64,000 nucleotides of DNA, taken from the NCBI RefSeq assembly GCF_000968195.1, contig NZ_FO704550.1:124001-188000 (forward strand), given 5' to 3'. This stretch comes from Xenorhabdus doucetiae. GTDB lineage: Bacteria; Pseudomonadota; Gammaproteobacteria; Enterobacterales; Enterobacteriaceae. The notes under the pieces are model-generated. The model saw nothing but the letters and a program-made list of their open reading frames with translations. It ran no database searches and had not been told where the DNA came from. The translations under genes and the position numbers were made by a program. Shown in pieces: positions 35,373-43,652 of this stretch. Position 1 is the stretch's first letter, and every line of letters starts with the position of its first letter.

Positions 35373-36277
35373 AAGTTATCACAGGCACCTTGGTTTTGGG
35401 TGCCTGTTTGATTACCCCAAAGTTTCTGCATGTATCGGTTTAAAGTATGAAAGAGCGCATTATCAGATAATATCTTTTTTACCCTCTTGAGCGATTCCCA
35501 TTGCGTTTCCGGCACTGGTTTTGCTTCTTTATGGGGCCTTATGCCGTTGCGCACAGTTTGAGTATCGTTCAACAACATGCCGGGTGTGACCAGTTCAATA
35601 TCATGGGGTAATCCCGCCAGTGCTTGCTGTAGGGCACGCAACGTGGTGGGATGCGGGTGCCCAATGGCAACAGCAGAACCTTGCCTGCGGGCGAGGGCGA
35701 TCGCACGGCTGAGTTGATGCCGTGTTTCGGCTTCGGTTTGAATATTATCTAAAAAAACATTTCGCCGCAGTACCGGAACAGACGTTCCCATTGCGGCTTT
35801 TGTGACTTGTGCATTGCCGATAGTCACGCTGTCCAGAAAATAGAGGCGGCTTTGGGATAGCACCTGCATGACCTTTTCCATGCCTTTGAGATTCGAGGTC
35901 ATGGCGCTGCCCATATGATTATTCATCCCAACAGCATAAGGCACTTTCTGGATCGCATCTTGAATAATGCGGGCAATTTCTTCCCGGCTCATGGCCGGAT
36001 GGAGAGTATTTTTCTCCAGAGGTTGCTGGCTCAATGGTGCCATTGGCAGGTGGATTAAAATCTCCCGCCCCTGCTGATGAGCTTTTTCCGCTATTTTCCT
36101 GCCATGCGGGGAATTGGGCAGGATGGCGATTGAAACCGCAACCGGCAGTTGTAATAGCTTATTGTCCTCATTAACACGATAGCCAACATCATCAATGACG
36201 ATGGCTAAACGTGCCGCGTGAGTATTAAAAGTAAACAGCAATAATGTGCAGAATAACAGAGACCGTATCTTCGCCAT
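35369..36277 (-). CDS. yibQ: divergent polysaccharide deacetylase YibQ
   Basis: The 302-residue protein has a signal peptide (LLFCTLLLFTFNTHAARL) and the divergent polysaccharide deacetylase fold. The metal-site-like AIVIDDVGYR lies at the start, followed by ILIHLPMAP, GMNNHMGSAMT and SAVAIGHPHPTTL. It is periplasmic with unknown substrate. It follows envC by one base, the usual envC-yibQ pair. The last codons also encode the tdh terminator hairpin. Confidence 0.92.
   Translation of the reverse strand: MAKIRSLLFCTLLLFTFNTHAARLAIVIDDVGYRVNEDNKLLQLPVAVSIAILPNSPHGRKIAEKAHQQGREILIHLPMAPLSQQPLEKNTLHPAMSREEIARIIQDAIQKVPYAVGMNNHMGSAMTSNLKGMEKVMQVLSQSRLYFLDSVTIGNAQVTKAAMGTSVPVLRRNVFLDNIQTEAETRHQLSRAIALARRQGSAVAIGHPHPTTLRALQQALAGLPHDIELVTPGMLLNDTQTVRNGIRPHKEAKPVPETQWESLKRVKKILSDNALFHTLNRYMQKLWGNQTGTQNQGACDNF
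35382..35409 (+). terminator. kbl-tdh terminator inside yibQ coding end
   Basis: CAGGCACC (35382-35389) pairs with GGTGCCTG (35399-35406) and is followed by TTTGATT. It lies nine bases after the tdh stop and within the last codons of convergent yibQ, so one sequence serves as coding DNA on one strand and as a probable terminator on the other. Confidence 0.65.
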
Positions 36278-36278
36278 C

Positions 36279-37592
36279 CTATTTCCCTAACCACGGTAAT
36301 GGGTTAACCGCCCGGCCCTGACGGCGGATTTCAAAGTACAGTGAAGGCTGTTGTTGCCCGCCGCTGCTGCCAACCAGCGCGATGGGCTGGCCTGCCCGAA
36401 CTTGTTGCCCGACACTGACCAATGTGCTCTGGTTGTAACCGTAAATGCTCATATCGCCTTTACCGTGTTCAAGTACAACAACCAGTCCATAGCCTTGCAG
36501 CCAGTCTGCCAGTAATACCCGCCCGTCTGAGATTGCTCTGACTTCTGTCCCTTCCGCTGCGGAGATAACCACCCCTTTCCAGCGCAGTTCACCTTGTATC
36601 GCCTCGCCAAAGTTATGGATAACCCGGCCGCGTACCGGCCATATCGCTTGCCCGGCAGGGCGGCCAAGGCCACCCGTCCGCGCCATCAGCGCACGTTCTT
36701 CTTCCGTGGGTTTGTATCTGGCGCCTTTTTGTTGTGCTTGTTTCTGTTTAGCGGCAACTTGGGCACGAACGCGAGCCGCTTCACGGGCTTCACGTTCAGC
36801 GCGCGCTTTAGCTTCCCGTTCCGCTTTTTCAATCTTATTCCTCAACCGGGCTTCATTTTGCCGAAGTTCTGTAAGGCTTTGTTGATCTTTCTTCAATGAA
36901 GACTCAAGTGTCGTTAATGTTTTTTGCCGCGCGCTGCGGGCAATTTCCATCTTTTGTTTTTGCTGTTTTTGGCTGCTCAGTATCTCTTTCTGTTCGCTCT
37001 GTTTTTCCAGTTGCAGTTTTTTTTGCTGGTTAAGTGCTTCGGTGGTTTTTTGCAGCTTGGTGATAGTTTCCTGGCGTGCCTGATTCAAGTAACTGTAATA
37101 GGCGAGAATACGTTCTTTGCGCTGATTTTCCTGCCCATTCAGCAATAACTCTAAACCTTGGTGATTGCCTTGCCGGAAAGCCGCATTCAATTGGTTGGCA
37201 AGTAATTGACGTTGTTCTTTTTGTTGGGTTTGCAGGTGTTTGATATTGGCATTCAGTGATGAGACTTCGTTTTCGAGTTTATTCAGGCGAGTTTGTGTCG
37301 TGTGCAGCGAACGCCCCACTTCTGAGATGGTACTTTCTTGTTCTTTTAATTGGTTAACCAGATCAGTACGTTGCTTTTGTTGCTGTTTGACACTTTTCTC
37401 TTTCTCAGCAATATCCTGCTGAATATCTTTAAGCTGATTTTTATTGTCTGAAATCTGATTGGCGAAAGTATTTGTACTGAAGCTGAAAAAGGTGAACAAC
37501 AAAGCAAAGAGATATAACACTCTGATTTTATTTTGCTTCTTATATTGTTCCTGCCGATGGTTACGGCTTGTTAGATCCTTATTTTCAGCCAT
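36279..37592 (-). CDS. envC: murein hydrolase activator EnvC
   Basis: The 437-residue protein has a cytoplasmic-side start with a hydrophobic export segment (VLYLFALLFTFFSFSTNTFA, about 25-44), a long Gln/Lys/Glu-rich coiled coil (about 45-280) and a C-terminal LytM/M23 domain (about 318-437). As in EnvC the LytM metal residues are incomplete (no HxH; GDMSIYGYNQST where a His would lie), so it activates AmiA and AmiB instead of cutting itself. It is recruited to the septum by FtsEX. It pairs with yibQ. The gpmI gene that precedes it in E. coli is absent. Confidence 0.94.
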   Translation of the reverse strand: MAENKDLTSRNHRQEQYKKQNKIRVLYLFALLFTFFSFSTNTFANQISDNKNQLKDIQQDIAEKEKSVKQQQKQRTDLVNQLKEQESTISEVGRSLHTTQTRLNKLENEVSSLNANIKHLQTQQKEQRQLLANQLNAAFRQGNHQGLELLLNGQENQRKERILAYYSYLNQARQETITKLQKTTEALNQQKKLQLEKQSEQKEILSSQKQQKQKMEIARSARQKTLTTLESSLKKDQQSLTELRQNEARLRNKIEKAEREAKARAEREAREAARVRAQVAAKQKQAQQKGARYKPTEEERALMARTGGLGRPAGQAIWPVRGRVIHNFGEAIQGELRWKGVVISAAEGTEVRAISDGRVLLADWLQGYGLVVVLEHGKGDMSIYGYNQSTLVSVGQQVRAGQPIALVGSSGGQQQPSLYFEIRRQGRAVNPLPWLGK

Positions 37593-37697
37593 CTTATTCA
37601 GTACCCTGCTGCGACATAGCGCCTGATTATTCCATGAGGAATGGTCCCTGACCAGAGAACAGCCTGTTTTTTATCATTAATATAAATTTTAGTTAAT

Positions 37698-37877
37698 TTA
37701 GAAAAATCCGCCGTAACCGCTTGCTTCTACAACATGGCGCACTGCTATAAGAAATGCTTCCTGTCCGCCTTCTTCATCTATATCAACCAACGCCTGATGC
37801 AGATAATGCTGTGCAAACTCAGGATGTTCACGGAGAAGCGGCACCATTGCATCATCATGTAAACGTGCTTTGGTCAT
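37698..37877 (-). CDS. small HigA-like antidote protein lacking the HTH
   Basis: The 59-residue protein MTKARLHDDAMVPLLREHPE... resembles the N-terminal half of addiction-module antidote proteins (HigA/HI1420 type). In those, an HTH of about 40 residues normally follows the point where this protein stops (VVEASGYGGFF). No continuation was found in the other frames downstream. It begins ten bases after the hipA stop, on the same strand, so it is probably the third gene of the hipB-hipA operon. It may be a decayed antitoxin or a small toxin-binding partner. An upstream in-frame extension overlaps hipA and is rejected. Confidence 0.6.
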   Translation of the reverse strand: MTKARLHDDAMVPLLREHPEFAQHYLHQALVDIDEEGGQEAFLIAVRHVVEASGYGGFF

Positions 37878-37887
37878 AATTGGCCCT

Positions 37888-39147
37888 TCATTTCTCAAAA
37901 AAATCATGATCCCGCTCAAGGGTGTTAAAAATCCCTTTACCTGCATCATAAGGGATTTTTAATCTTTTAAATTCATTTTCCCAATTGGATAACGACTCTA
38001 GTGTTTGGTCTATATAATCATCTGCTTTAAGGTACTTATATTCAGAACAAATTTCTTTAATACGTTTTCTTGTTGCTCTTCCTGTATTATTACCGCCAAA
38101 TCCTGTCGTATGTTCCCCTAATGCGTTTGAAAAAGTTAAATCATAAGCTGGTGATAATACCCATTCTTTTTCTTCATTATGAAGAAATGCAAAGTTCTTT
38201 GTGTGATCATCATAATTATGTGATAACGCATTAAAAATCATTAATCTAGCCATCTTCTCTACTTCTTTTGCATTTTTCGTTAATACGTTAGTTAGTTTTA
38301 ATAAGGTAGGATAGTCCATCGATGGGAATCTGAAGTTAGCATACATAAGTGCAGAAACAGTTATCATGTGAATTTTTCTATTCTGTTGCCTATCAAATCG
38401 CTTAGTAGCAAAAAAGTATTCTTTTGTTCCATCAGGCATATCAACATGAAGCAAAGCAGATTCTGCCATATGAACACCAGCAGTTCTGGCCATTTCAGAA
38501 TAGGCAAATTCTATAGCTCCTGTTTCAACAGCTTCATTTAAAGATCTAAATTTTACAATCCAATGTTCATAGCCTTCAGGTATCGAGCCAAAAGCAGTGG
38601 TTGCATGGCGCCCATCAGGTGACAATGCAACCACTGCTTTTGGTCTAGCTCCGCCAGGTGAGCCTCCCGCTAAACGTAATTTAGATAAAACATTCGAAGT
38701 CTCACCTTGCTGAACTTTTATAGATTCTTCAAATAATTCTGAGAACTCAAGATACTCCATAGCCTCTGTTTTTTCAGTTTTAGGATGATATTCAAGAGAC
38801 CCCATGCCACGGTCACCTATATATGCCAGACGGTCCAATGCAGTCATAGCGTGGCACGCCCCATTGCCAAATTTACTGTCAAAAAACCTATCCATCAGCA
38901 ACATTCCCCAACCATCAGGTAATGAGTCTGCAAAAGGTCCGTGTAATCCCTCAAAAAGCCGGGGATCTTTGGCTAGTTGAGGCTTTTCATCAAAAGCCAT
39001 AGTCAGAGGTGATAAATTAAACCCTGAAGCTAACCAATTATTATCATAAGTGAAATAAATCCCTTTACCTTGAATCTTGGTAAGCATTCCAACTTTTATA
39101 CCACTGCACAAAACATCAAGATGCTCTATATGTTTAAATTTGTTCAT
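37888..39147 (-). CDS. hipA: HipA-family serine/threonine kinase toxin
   Basis: The 419-residue HipA-like kinase has the N-terminal subdomain (residues 1-100, GPFADSLPDGWG), a glycine-rich ATP loop GGSPGGARPKAVVAL, the catalytic loop LSHNYDDHTKNFAFL (Asp acting as base) and the magnesium motif LSPAYDLTFS. E. coli HipA phosphorylates glutamyl-tRNA synthetase and triggers persistence; the target here is unknown. All kinase residues look intact. Its ATG overlaps the stop of the upstream HipB-like gene by four bases. It occupies the place of gpmI between envC and yibN. Confidence 0.85.
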   Translation of the reverse strand: MNKFKHIEHLDVLCSGIKVGMLTKIQGKGIYFTYDNNWLASGFNLSPLTMAFDEKPQLAKDPRLFEGLHGPFADSLPDGWGMLLMDRFFDSKFGNGACHAMTALDRLAYIGDRGMGSLEYHPKTEKTEAMEYLEFSELFEESIKVQQGETSNVLSKLRLAGGSPGGARPKAVVALSPDGRHATTAFGSIPEGYEHWIVKFRSLNEAVETGAIEFAYSEMARTAGVHMAESALLHVDMPDGTKEYFFATKRFDRQQNRKIHMITVSALMYANFRFPSMDYPTLLKLTNVLTKNAKEVEKMARLMIFNALSHNYDDHTKNFAFLHNEEKEWVLSPAYDLTFSNALGEHTTGFGGNNTGRATRKRIKEICSEYKYLKADDYIDQTLESLSNWENEFKRLKIPYDAGKGIFNTLERDHDFFEK

Positions 39148-39440
39148 CTTGTCCCCCTTTGACGTTTGGCGTTGTTTAATTCTTCATATGTACTTAGATA
39201 TTCAGCCTTAAAAAGATTGGACATCGAACCTAACGCATCTAAATGAGTTGCTAAAAGAATCATTGCCTCTAAAGTAATCGTTCCTTTAGTTTCAAATCTT
39301 TTGATCGTGGACTCAGAAACCCCTGACTTTTCAGCTAAAGTTTTTCTGGATAAATTCTTGGATAATCTAAGATTTTTGGCATTTTGACCAATATTAGCAG
39401 CTAATTCAGATGGTGAATAAAGTAAATGAATAAAAGACAT
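39144..39440 (-). CDS. hipB: HipB-like XRE-family antitoxin
   Basis: From the ATG at 39440 (MSFIHLLYSP; another ATG is directly before it) the 98-residue protein has a Cro/CI helix-turn-helix: GQNAKNLRLSKNLSRKTLAEKS and GVSESTIKRFETKGTITLEAM. GGAGG lies a few bases before the start, though close. It should bind HipA and repress the operon. Two palindromes upstream (39468-39477 and 39493-39502) are operator candidates. The open frame continues upstream but without a ribosome site. Confidence 0.82.
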   Translation of the reverse strand: MSFIHLLYSPSELAANIGQNAKNLRLSKNLSRKTLAEKSGVSESTIKRFETKGTITLEAMILLATHLDALGSMSNLFKAEYLSTYEELNNAKRQRGTR

Positions 39441-39467
39441 CATCCCTCCAAACCATAAAATAACAGA

Positions 39468-39502
39468 TCTTATAAGACCCATTAAAGGTATAATTTGCAA
39501 AT
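39468..39502 (-). promoter_or_regulatory. two palindromes upstream of hipBA
   Basis: TCTTATAAGA (39468-39477) and ATTTGCAAAT (39493-39502) are perfect 10-bp palindromes, about 25 and 50 bases before the hipB start. Their centres are 25 bases apart, about two and a half helical turns. HipB-type repressors bind pairs of short palindromes, so these may be its operators. Neither matches the E. coli TATCC-N8-GGATA box. Confidence 0.35.
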
Positions 39503-39789
39503 AATAGCTCAAATATGAACAATTATGTCAAAAATAATATTTAGGATAAAGTGTGATTACAACATCCTCGCCCGATAGGACAGCGGGAAATCACTATCAC
39601 ATGAAATATTTCAATGATGCATTACAATCAAGTTGTTCGTGGGGGATTTTTAAATTTTTCTCGAAACTCTCCGCAAAAATGGCACAAATATGCCCGGCAT
39701 GGGTGCTAATTGGCTGTAATTGAGGCAACACACAGGTATACTCTTTGCCTTAGATATTTGTTATTAACCAACGGGAGTTGTTGCCCTCC

Positions 39790-40227
39790 ATGCTGCAAGA
39801 AATCATGCAATTTATTAGCCGGAACACGATCCTGAGCCTTGCCTGGATTGCACTGCTGGTGGCTGTCATCGTGATGACAGTAAAAAGCGTGTTCTCCAAG
39901 AGTAAAGAGATCACCCGTGCTCAGGCCATCCATTTCATTAATAAGGAAAATGCTGTCGTCGTGGATTTACGCTCCCGTGACGATTTCCGCAAAGGGCATA
40001 TCATTGGTTCCGTTAACCTGACGCCATCTGAGATTAAAGACAATAACTTAGGTGAGTTGGAGAAACATAAAAAACAGCCTGTCATCGTCGTTTCCGCCAA
40101 TGGGCTGGAATCCAGAACACCAGCGGAGAATCTGGTGCGTTTGGGCTTTGAGCAGGTCTATTCCCTGAAAGAAGGGGTTGCCGGCTGGTCGGGTGAAAAC
40201 CTGCCATTAGCTCGCGGCAAGAAATAA
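39790..40227 (+). CDS. yibN: rhodanese-like membrane protein YibN
   Basis: The 145-residue protein has one N-terminal membrane helix (LSLAWIALLVAVIVMTV) and a rhodanese domain (VVVDLRSRDDFRKGHIIGSV; FEQVYSLKEGVAGW). The usual catalytic Cys loop reads VSANGLESR without Cys, as in E. coli YibN, so sulfur transfer is doubtful. The ATG at 39790 gives the E. coli-like start MLQEIMQF; TTG codons just upstream are closer to a GGGAG site. It precedes secB, but grxC, which lies between them in E. coli, is missing. Confidence 0.9.
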   Translation: MLQEIMQFISRNTILSLAWIALLVAVIVMTVKSVFSKSKEITRAQAIHFINKENAVVVDLRSRDDFRKGHIIGSVNLTPSEIKDNNLGELEKHKKQPVIVVSANGLESRTPAENLVRLGFEQVYSLKEGVAGWSGENLPLARGKK

Positions 40228-40297
40228 CGAACTGAGGTGCAGGCAAGCAGGCTTGCATGATTGAAAAGTTTCATAAGGACATCTGAAAAAGGTAAAC

Positions 40298-40774
40298 ATG
40301 ATTATGTCAGAACAAAACAACACAGAAATGGCTTTCCAGATCCAGCGTATTTACACGAAAGATGTGTCTTTCGAAGCACCAAAAGCGCCGCAGGTTTTCC
40401 AGCAGGATTGGCAGCCGGAAGTCAAATTGGATCTGGACACGGCTTCCAGTGAATTGGTTCAGGGCGTTTATGAAGTTGTTCTGCGCGTTACCGTTACCGC
40501 GATGCTGGGAGAAGAAACGGCGTTTCTGTGTGAAGTTCAGCAGGCGGGTATTTTCTCTATCGATGGCATCGAAGGCACCCAGTTGGCACACTGCTTAGGC
40601 GCATACTGCCCGAACATTCTGTTCCCGTATGCCCGTGAGTGCATCACCAGCCTGGTCGGTCGTGGTACTTTCCCACAACTGAATTTGGCACCCGTTAACT
40701 TTGATGCCCTGTTCATGAACTATCTGCAACAGCAGGCTGAACCCCAGCCTAATGAGGCTGAACAGGAAGCTTAA
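40298..40774 (+). CDS. secB: protein-export chaperone SecB
   Basis: The 158-residue tetrameric chaperone keeps preproteins unfolded for SecA. MSEQNNTEMAFQIQRIYTKD, FQQDWQPEVKLDLDTAS and LAHCLGAYCPNILFPYAREC (split here from a longer conserved run) match SecB almost throughout. ATG codons at 40298 and 40304 are both possible; AAGG lies six bases before the first. Its stop overlaps the gpsA start. Confidence 0.96.
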   Translation: MIMSEQNNTEMAFQIQRIYTKDVSFEAPKAPQVFQQDWQPEVKLDLDTASSELVQGVYEVVLRVTVTAMLGEETAFLCEVQQAGIFSIDGIEGTQLAHCLGAYCPNILFPYARECITSLVGRGTFPQLNLAPVNFDALFMNYLQQQAEPQPNEAEQEA

Positions 40775-41793
40775 TGAATACTGCTTCTATGACAGTGATC
40801 GGTGCCGGTTCATACGGCACCGCCTTAGCCATTACACTGGCTCGCAATGGGCATCAAGTGGTGCTTTGGGGGCATAACCCTGCGCACGTCAATGCCTTGC
40901 AACAAGCGCGTTGTAACCAGGCCTTTTTACCGGATGTTCCTTTTCCTGACAGCTTATTACTTGAGGCTGACTTGCAGCGGGCGGTTTCAGCCAGCCGCAA
41001 TATCCTGATCGTGGTTCCCAGCCATGTTTTCGGTGATGTCTTACAGCAGATAAAACCCCATTTACAACCTGACAGCCGGATTGTTTGGGCGACCAAGGGG
41101 CTTGAAGCTGAAACCGGGCGCTTATTGCAAGATGTCGCCCGTGAACAATTAGGTAACGAAATCCCTCTGGCCGTCGTTTCTGGCCCGACATTTGCCAAAG
41201 AACTCGCGGCAGGTTTACCCACCGCAATTGCTGTTTCTGCCACAACGTCCGAATTTGGTGAAGAGCTGCAACAATTCTTCCATTGCGGTAAAAGTTTTCG
41301 GGTCTACAAAAACCCGGATTTTATTGGCGTACAGCTCGGCGGAGCAATAAAAAATGTTATTGCAATTGGCGCAGGGATCTCTGATGGTATGGGATTCGGG
41401 GCGAATGCCCGCACCGCATTGATCACCCGTGGTCTGGCCGAAATGAGCCGCCTTGGGATCGCGTTGGGTGCCGATCCTTCCACCTTTATGGGCATGGCGG
41501 GATTAGGCGATTTAGTCCTGACTTGTACCGATAACCAATCCCGTAACCGTCGTTTTGGCATGATGTTAGGGAAAGGCATCGGTGTCGATGAAGCGCAGCG
41601 CGAAATCGGGCAAGTTGTTGAAGGATATCGCAATACGAAAGAAGTTCGTGCTTTGGCAGAGCGAGCGGGTGTTGAAATGCCAATCACAGAGCAGATCTAC
41701 CAGATACTGTACTGCAATAAAAATGTGATTGAGGCTGCCCGGGCATTATTGGGAAGAGCTACCAGAGATGAGGGAGAAGGCTCTCACTCTTAA
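40774..41793 (+). CDS. gpsA: glycerol-3-phosphate dehydrogenase [NAD(P)+]
   Basis: The 339-residue enzyme makes sn-glycerol 3-phosphate for phospholipid synthesis. VIGAGSYGTALAITLARNGH is the NAD fold, VSGPTFAKELAAGLPTA and GGAIKNVIAIGAGISDGMGF hold catalytic Lys residues. The start overlaps the secB stop; cysE follows 19 bases after the stop. The secB-gpsA-cysE order is the enteric one. Confidence 0.96.
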   Translation: MNTASMTVIGAGSYGTALAITLARNGHQVVLWGHNPAHVNALQQARCNQAFLPDVPFPDSLLLEADLQRAVSASRNILIVVPSHVFGDVLQQIKPHLQPDSRIVWATKGLEAETGRLLQDVAREQLGNEIPLAVVSGPTFAKELAAGLPTAIAVSATTSEFGEELQQFFHCGKSFRVYKNPDFIGVQLGGAIKNVIAIGAGISDGMGFGANARTALITRGLAEMSRLGIALGADPSTFMGMAGLGDLVLTCTDNQSRNRRFGMMLGKGIGVDEAQREIGQVVEGYRNTKEVRALAERAGVEMPITEQIYQILYCNKNVIEAARALLGRATRDEGEGSHS

Positions 41794-41812
41794 GTCAAAT
41801 GGGAACACTGAT

Positions 41813-42634
41813 ATGTCGCGATCAGAACTGAACGAAGTCTGGGAAAATATAAAAAATGAAGCAAGGGCTCTGGCAGATTGTGAACCCATGCTAGCCAGCT
41901 TTTTTCACGCGACACTACTCAAGCATAAAAATTTGGGTAGTGCCTTGAGCTATATGCTGGCAAATAAGCTGGCATCACCGATTATGCCCCCTATTGAAGT
42001 CAGGGAAGTCGTTGAAAATGCGTACCGCAGTGATCCTAAGATGGTTGAATCAGCAGCCTGTGATATCAAAGCGGTTCGCCTGCGCGATCCGGCGGTCGAT
42101 AAATATTCGACCCCATTGCTCTATCTTAAAGGCTTCCATGCCCTACAGGCTTACCGCATTGCACACTGGTTGTGGAAACAAGATCGCAAAGCACTGGCGA
42201 TTTACCTGCAAAACCAAGTCTCAGTTTCATTTGGTGTCGATATCCATCCCGCCGCAAAGATTGGCTGTGGCATTATGCTCGACCACGCAACTGGCATTGT
42301 GATTGGTGAAACGGCAATTGTTGAAAACGATGTTTCCATCCTGCAATCCGTTACACTGGGTGGAACGGGTAAAACAGTGGGAGATCGTCATCCGAAAGTC
42401 CGTGAAGGGGTAATGATTGGTGCGGGAGCCAAAATCCTCGGCAATATCGAGATTGGCCGTGGCGCAAAAATTGGGGCAGGCTCGGTTGTATTAAGGCCAG
42501 TGCCACCGCATACCACCGTGGCAGGCGTACCGGCGAGGATTGTCGGTAAACCGGAAAGCGAGAAGCCATCACTGGATATGAACCAGCATTTCAATGGCAT
42601 CAATAATGGATTTGAAAATGGGGATGGGATTTGA
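41813..42634 (+). CDS. cysE: serine acetyltransferase
   Basis: The 273-residue hexameric enzyme makes O-acetylserine for cysteine synthesis. The N-terminal helical domain (MSRSELNEVWENIKNEARAL) is followed by a left-handed beta-helix with hexapeptide repeats: DIHPAAKIGCGIMLDHATG, VIGETAIVENDVSI, LGGTGKTVGDRHPKV and GAGAKILGNIEIG. The frame is open upstream inside gpsA, but the ATG at 41813 gives the family N-terminus. The C-terminal tail, which in E. coli mediates cysteine inhibition and CysK binding, ends here in Gly-Ile, keeping the usual terminal Ile. Confidence 0.96.
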   Translation: MSRSELNEVWENIKNEARALADCEPMLASFFHATLLKHKNLGSALSYMLANKLASPIMPPIEVREVVENAYRSDPKMVESAACDIKAVRLRDPAVDKYSTPLLYLKGFHALQAYRIAHWLWKQDRKALAIYLQNQVSVSFGVDIHPAAKIGCGIMLDHATGIVIGETAIVENDVSILQSVTLGGTGKTVGDRHPKVREGVMIGAGAKILGNIEIGRGAKIGAGSVVLRPVPPHTTVAGVPARIVGKPESEKPSLDMNQHFNGINNGFENGDGI

Positions 42635-42665
42635 AATTCTGTCCTTTTCTTACGAGCATCAATAG

Positions 42666-42709
42666 ATAGGATATTCAGCACGGATTAGGCGCTGAATATC
42701 CTATTAATC
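42666..42709. terminator. strong hairpin between convergent cysE and trmL
   Basis: ATAGGATATTCAGC (42666-42679) and GCTGAATATCCTAT (42691-42704) form a perfect 14-bp stem with an 11-base loop. TAATCTTAAT follows on the plus strand. It lies between convergent genes, so it probably stops both transcripts. Confidence 0.75.
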
Positions 42710-43213
42710 TTAATCCCGCAATAACGCACCCGGATAACCCAGTTGCCGCCATGCTTCAAACACCACCACCGCTACAGTATTAGAAAGATTCATACTGCGG
42801 CTATCCGCCAGCATAGGAATTCTGATCTTCTGTTCAGACGGCATATTATCTAACACATAAGGCGGCAACCCACGGGTTTCCGGGCCGAACATCAGATAAT
42901 CACCATCACGATAACTCACATTACTGTGCGCCGGAGTACCTTTTGTGGTTAAGGCAAACAGGCGTGCCCCAGAAGGGGATTGTGAATTGACTGAACTGAG
43001 CCCTTCACTTTCCACGAATGCGTTGTAATCGTGATGCTGCTTAATGTTGGCGAACTCGTGGTAATCCAGCCCAGCGCGACGCAGGCGCTTATCATCCCAA
43101 GTAAAACCCAACGGTTGAATAAGATGAAGCTGACAACCTGTGTTAGCGCAAAGACGGATAATATTGCCTGTGTTAGGCGGGATTTCTGGTTCGAATAGGA
43201 CGATGTTTAGCAT
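42710..43213 (-). CDS. trmL: tRNA (cytidine/uridine-2'-O-)-methyltransferase
   Basis: The 167-residue SPOUT methyltransferase modifies the wobble base (position 34) of leucine tRNAs. MLNIVLFEPEIPPNTGNIIR, DYLMFGPETRGLPPYVL and RSMNLSNTVAVVVFEAWRQL form the SAM-binding knot. It is convergent with cysE. Beyond its start lies the O-antigen locus. Confidence 0.95.
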   Translation of the reverse strand: MLNIVLFEPEIPPNTGNIIRLCANTGCQLHLIQPLGFTWDDKRLRRAGLDYHEFANIKQHHDYNAFVESEGLSSVNSQSPSGARLFALTTKGTPAHSNVSYRDGDYLMFGPETRGLPPYVLDNMPSEQKIRIPMLADSRSMNLSNTVAVVVFEAWRQLGYPGALLRD

Positions 43214-43652
43214 GTTTTAAGTAAGTTGTTACGGATGTTTTCGCCGGAGATGGCTACAAGATAACGTGAAATTACGACTTTTAGGGGGTTTGGGTGAGTG
43301 GGGGTTTTTTAGCCAAGCCTGAATTAAACTTCGAAGTGCGACACTATGCTGTTGTTTTTAATTCCTCAAAAAACACCTTTGGTGGCCTAAATCTGACGTT
43401 CTGCAGCTATATCTGTAATATTTTGATTTTTAGGTATTCGTACTCTTTTCATGCTTATGTTGTTTTTTATTGAAATCAATTAATTATGAGTGAGATGCGG
43501 AATAAATTCCAAACACTTTCTCGGCCTGTTATTGAGTATGTTTTGGTAAAATTGAACCTCTTCATACGTGACTTCGGTTAAATTACAGACTTGTATCTTA
43601 AATGTAGGTTAAAATAAATATGATTAGATTCGGCGCGGTGTTACTCAGTTTA
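43214..43652. other. intergenic boundary between trmL and the O-antigen operon
   Basis: No intact gene is visible. The part around 43312-43400 looks like the 3' end of an IS30-family element (separate entry). The rest is AT-rich without an obvious terminator for the O-antigen operon ending at 43653. The location marks the junction of conserved and variable DNA. Confidence 0.5.
43344..43400 (-). pseudogene. remnant of an IS30-family transposase (last codons)
   Basis: On the minus strand the codons from about 43400 read FRPPKVFFEELKTTA then TAG at 43346-43344. This resembles the C-terminus of IS30-type transposases, which end in a (K)xLNFRTPxEVFF-like motif. Downstream CGCACTTCGAAGTTTAATTC could be the element's terminal region. 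Only about 100 bp survives and the match is from memory, so this is tentative. Confidence 0.4.

Noticed and set aside
36594..36899. Opposite-strand frames within envC and many other genes
   Set aside because: They mirror the codon pattern of real genes, have no ribosome sites and no recognisable family.
39913..40200. Loss of the rhodanese active-site Cys in YibN as a mutation
   Set aside because: E. coli YibN also lacks this Cys, so it is a family feature, not damage.
41729..41812. Upstream extension of CysE inside gpsA
   Set aside because: The extension overlaps 65 bp of gpsA and lacks family text; the ATG at 41813 gives the true N-terminus.
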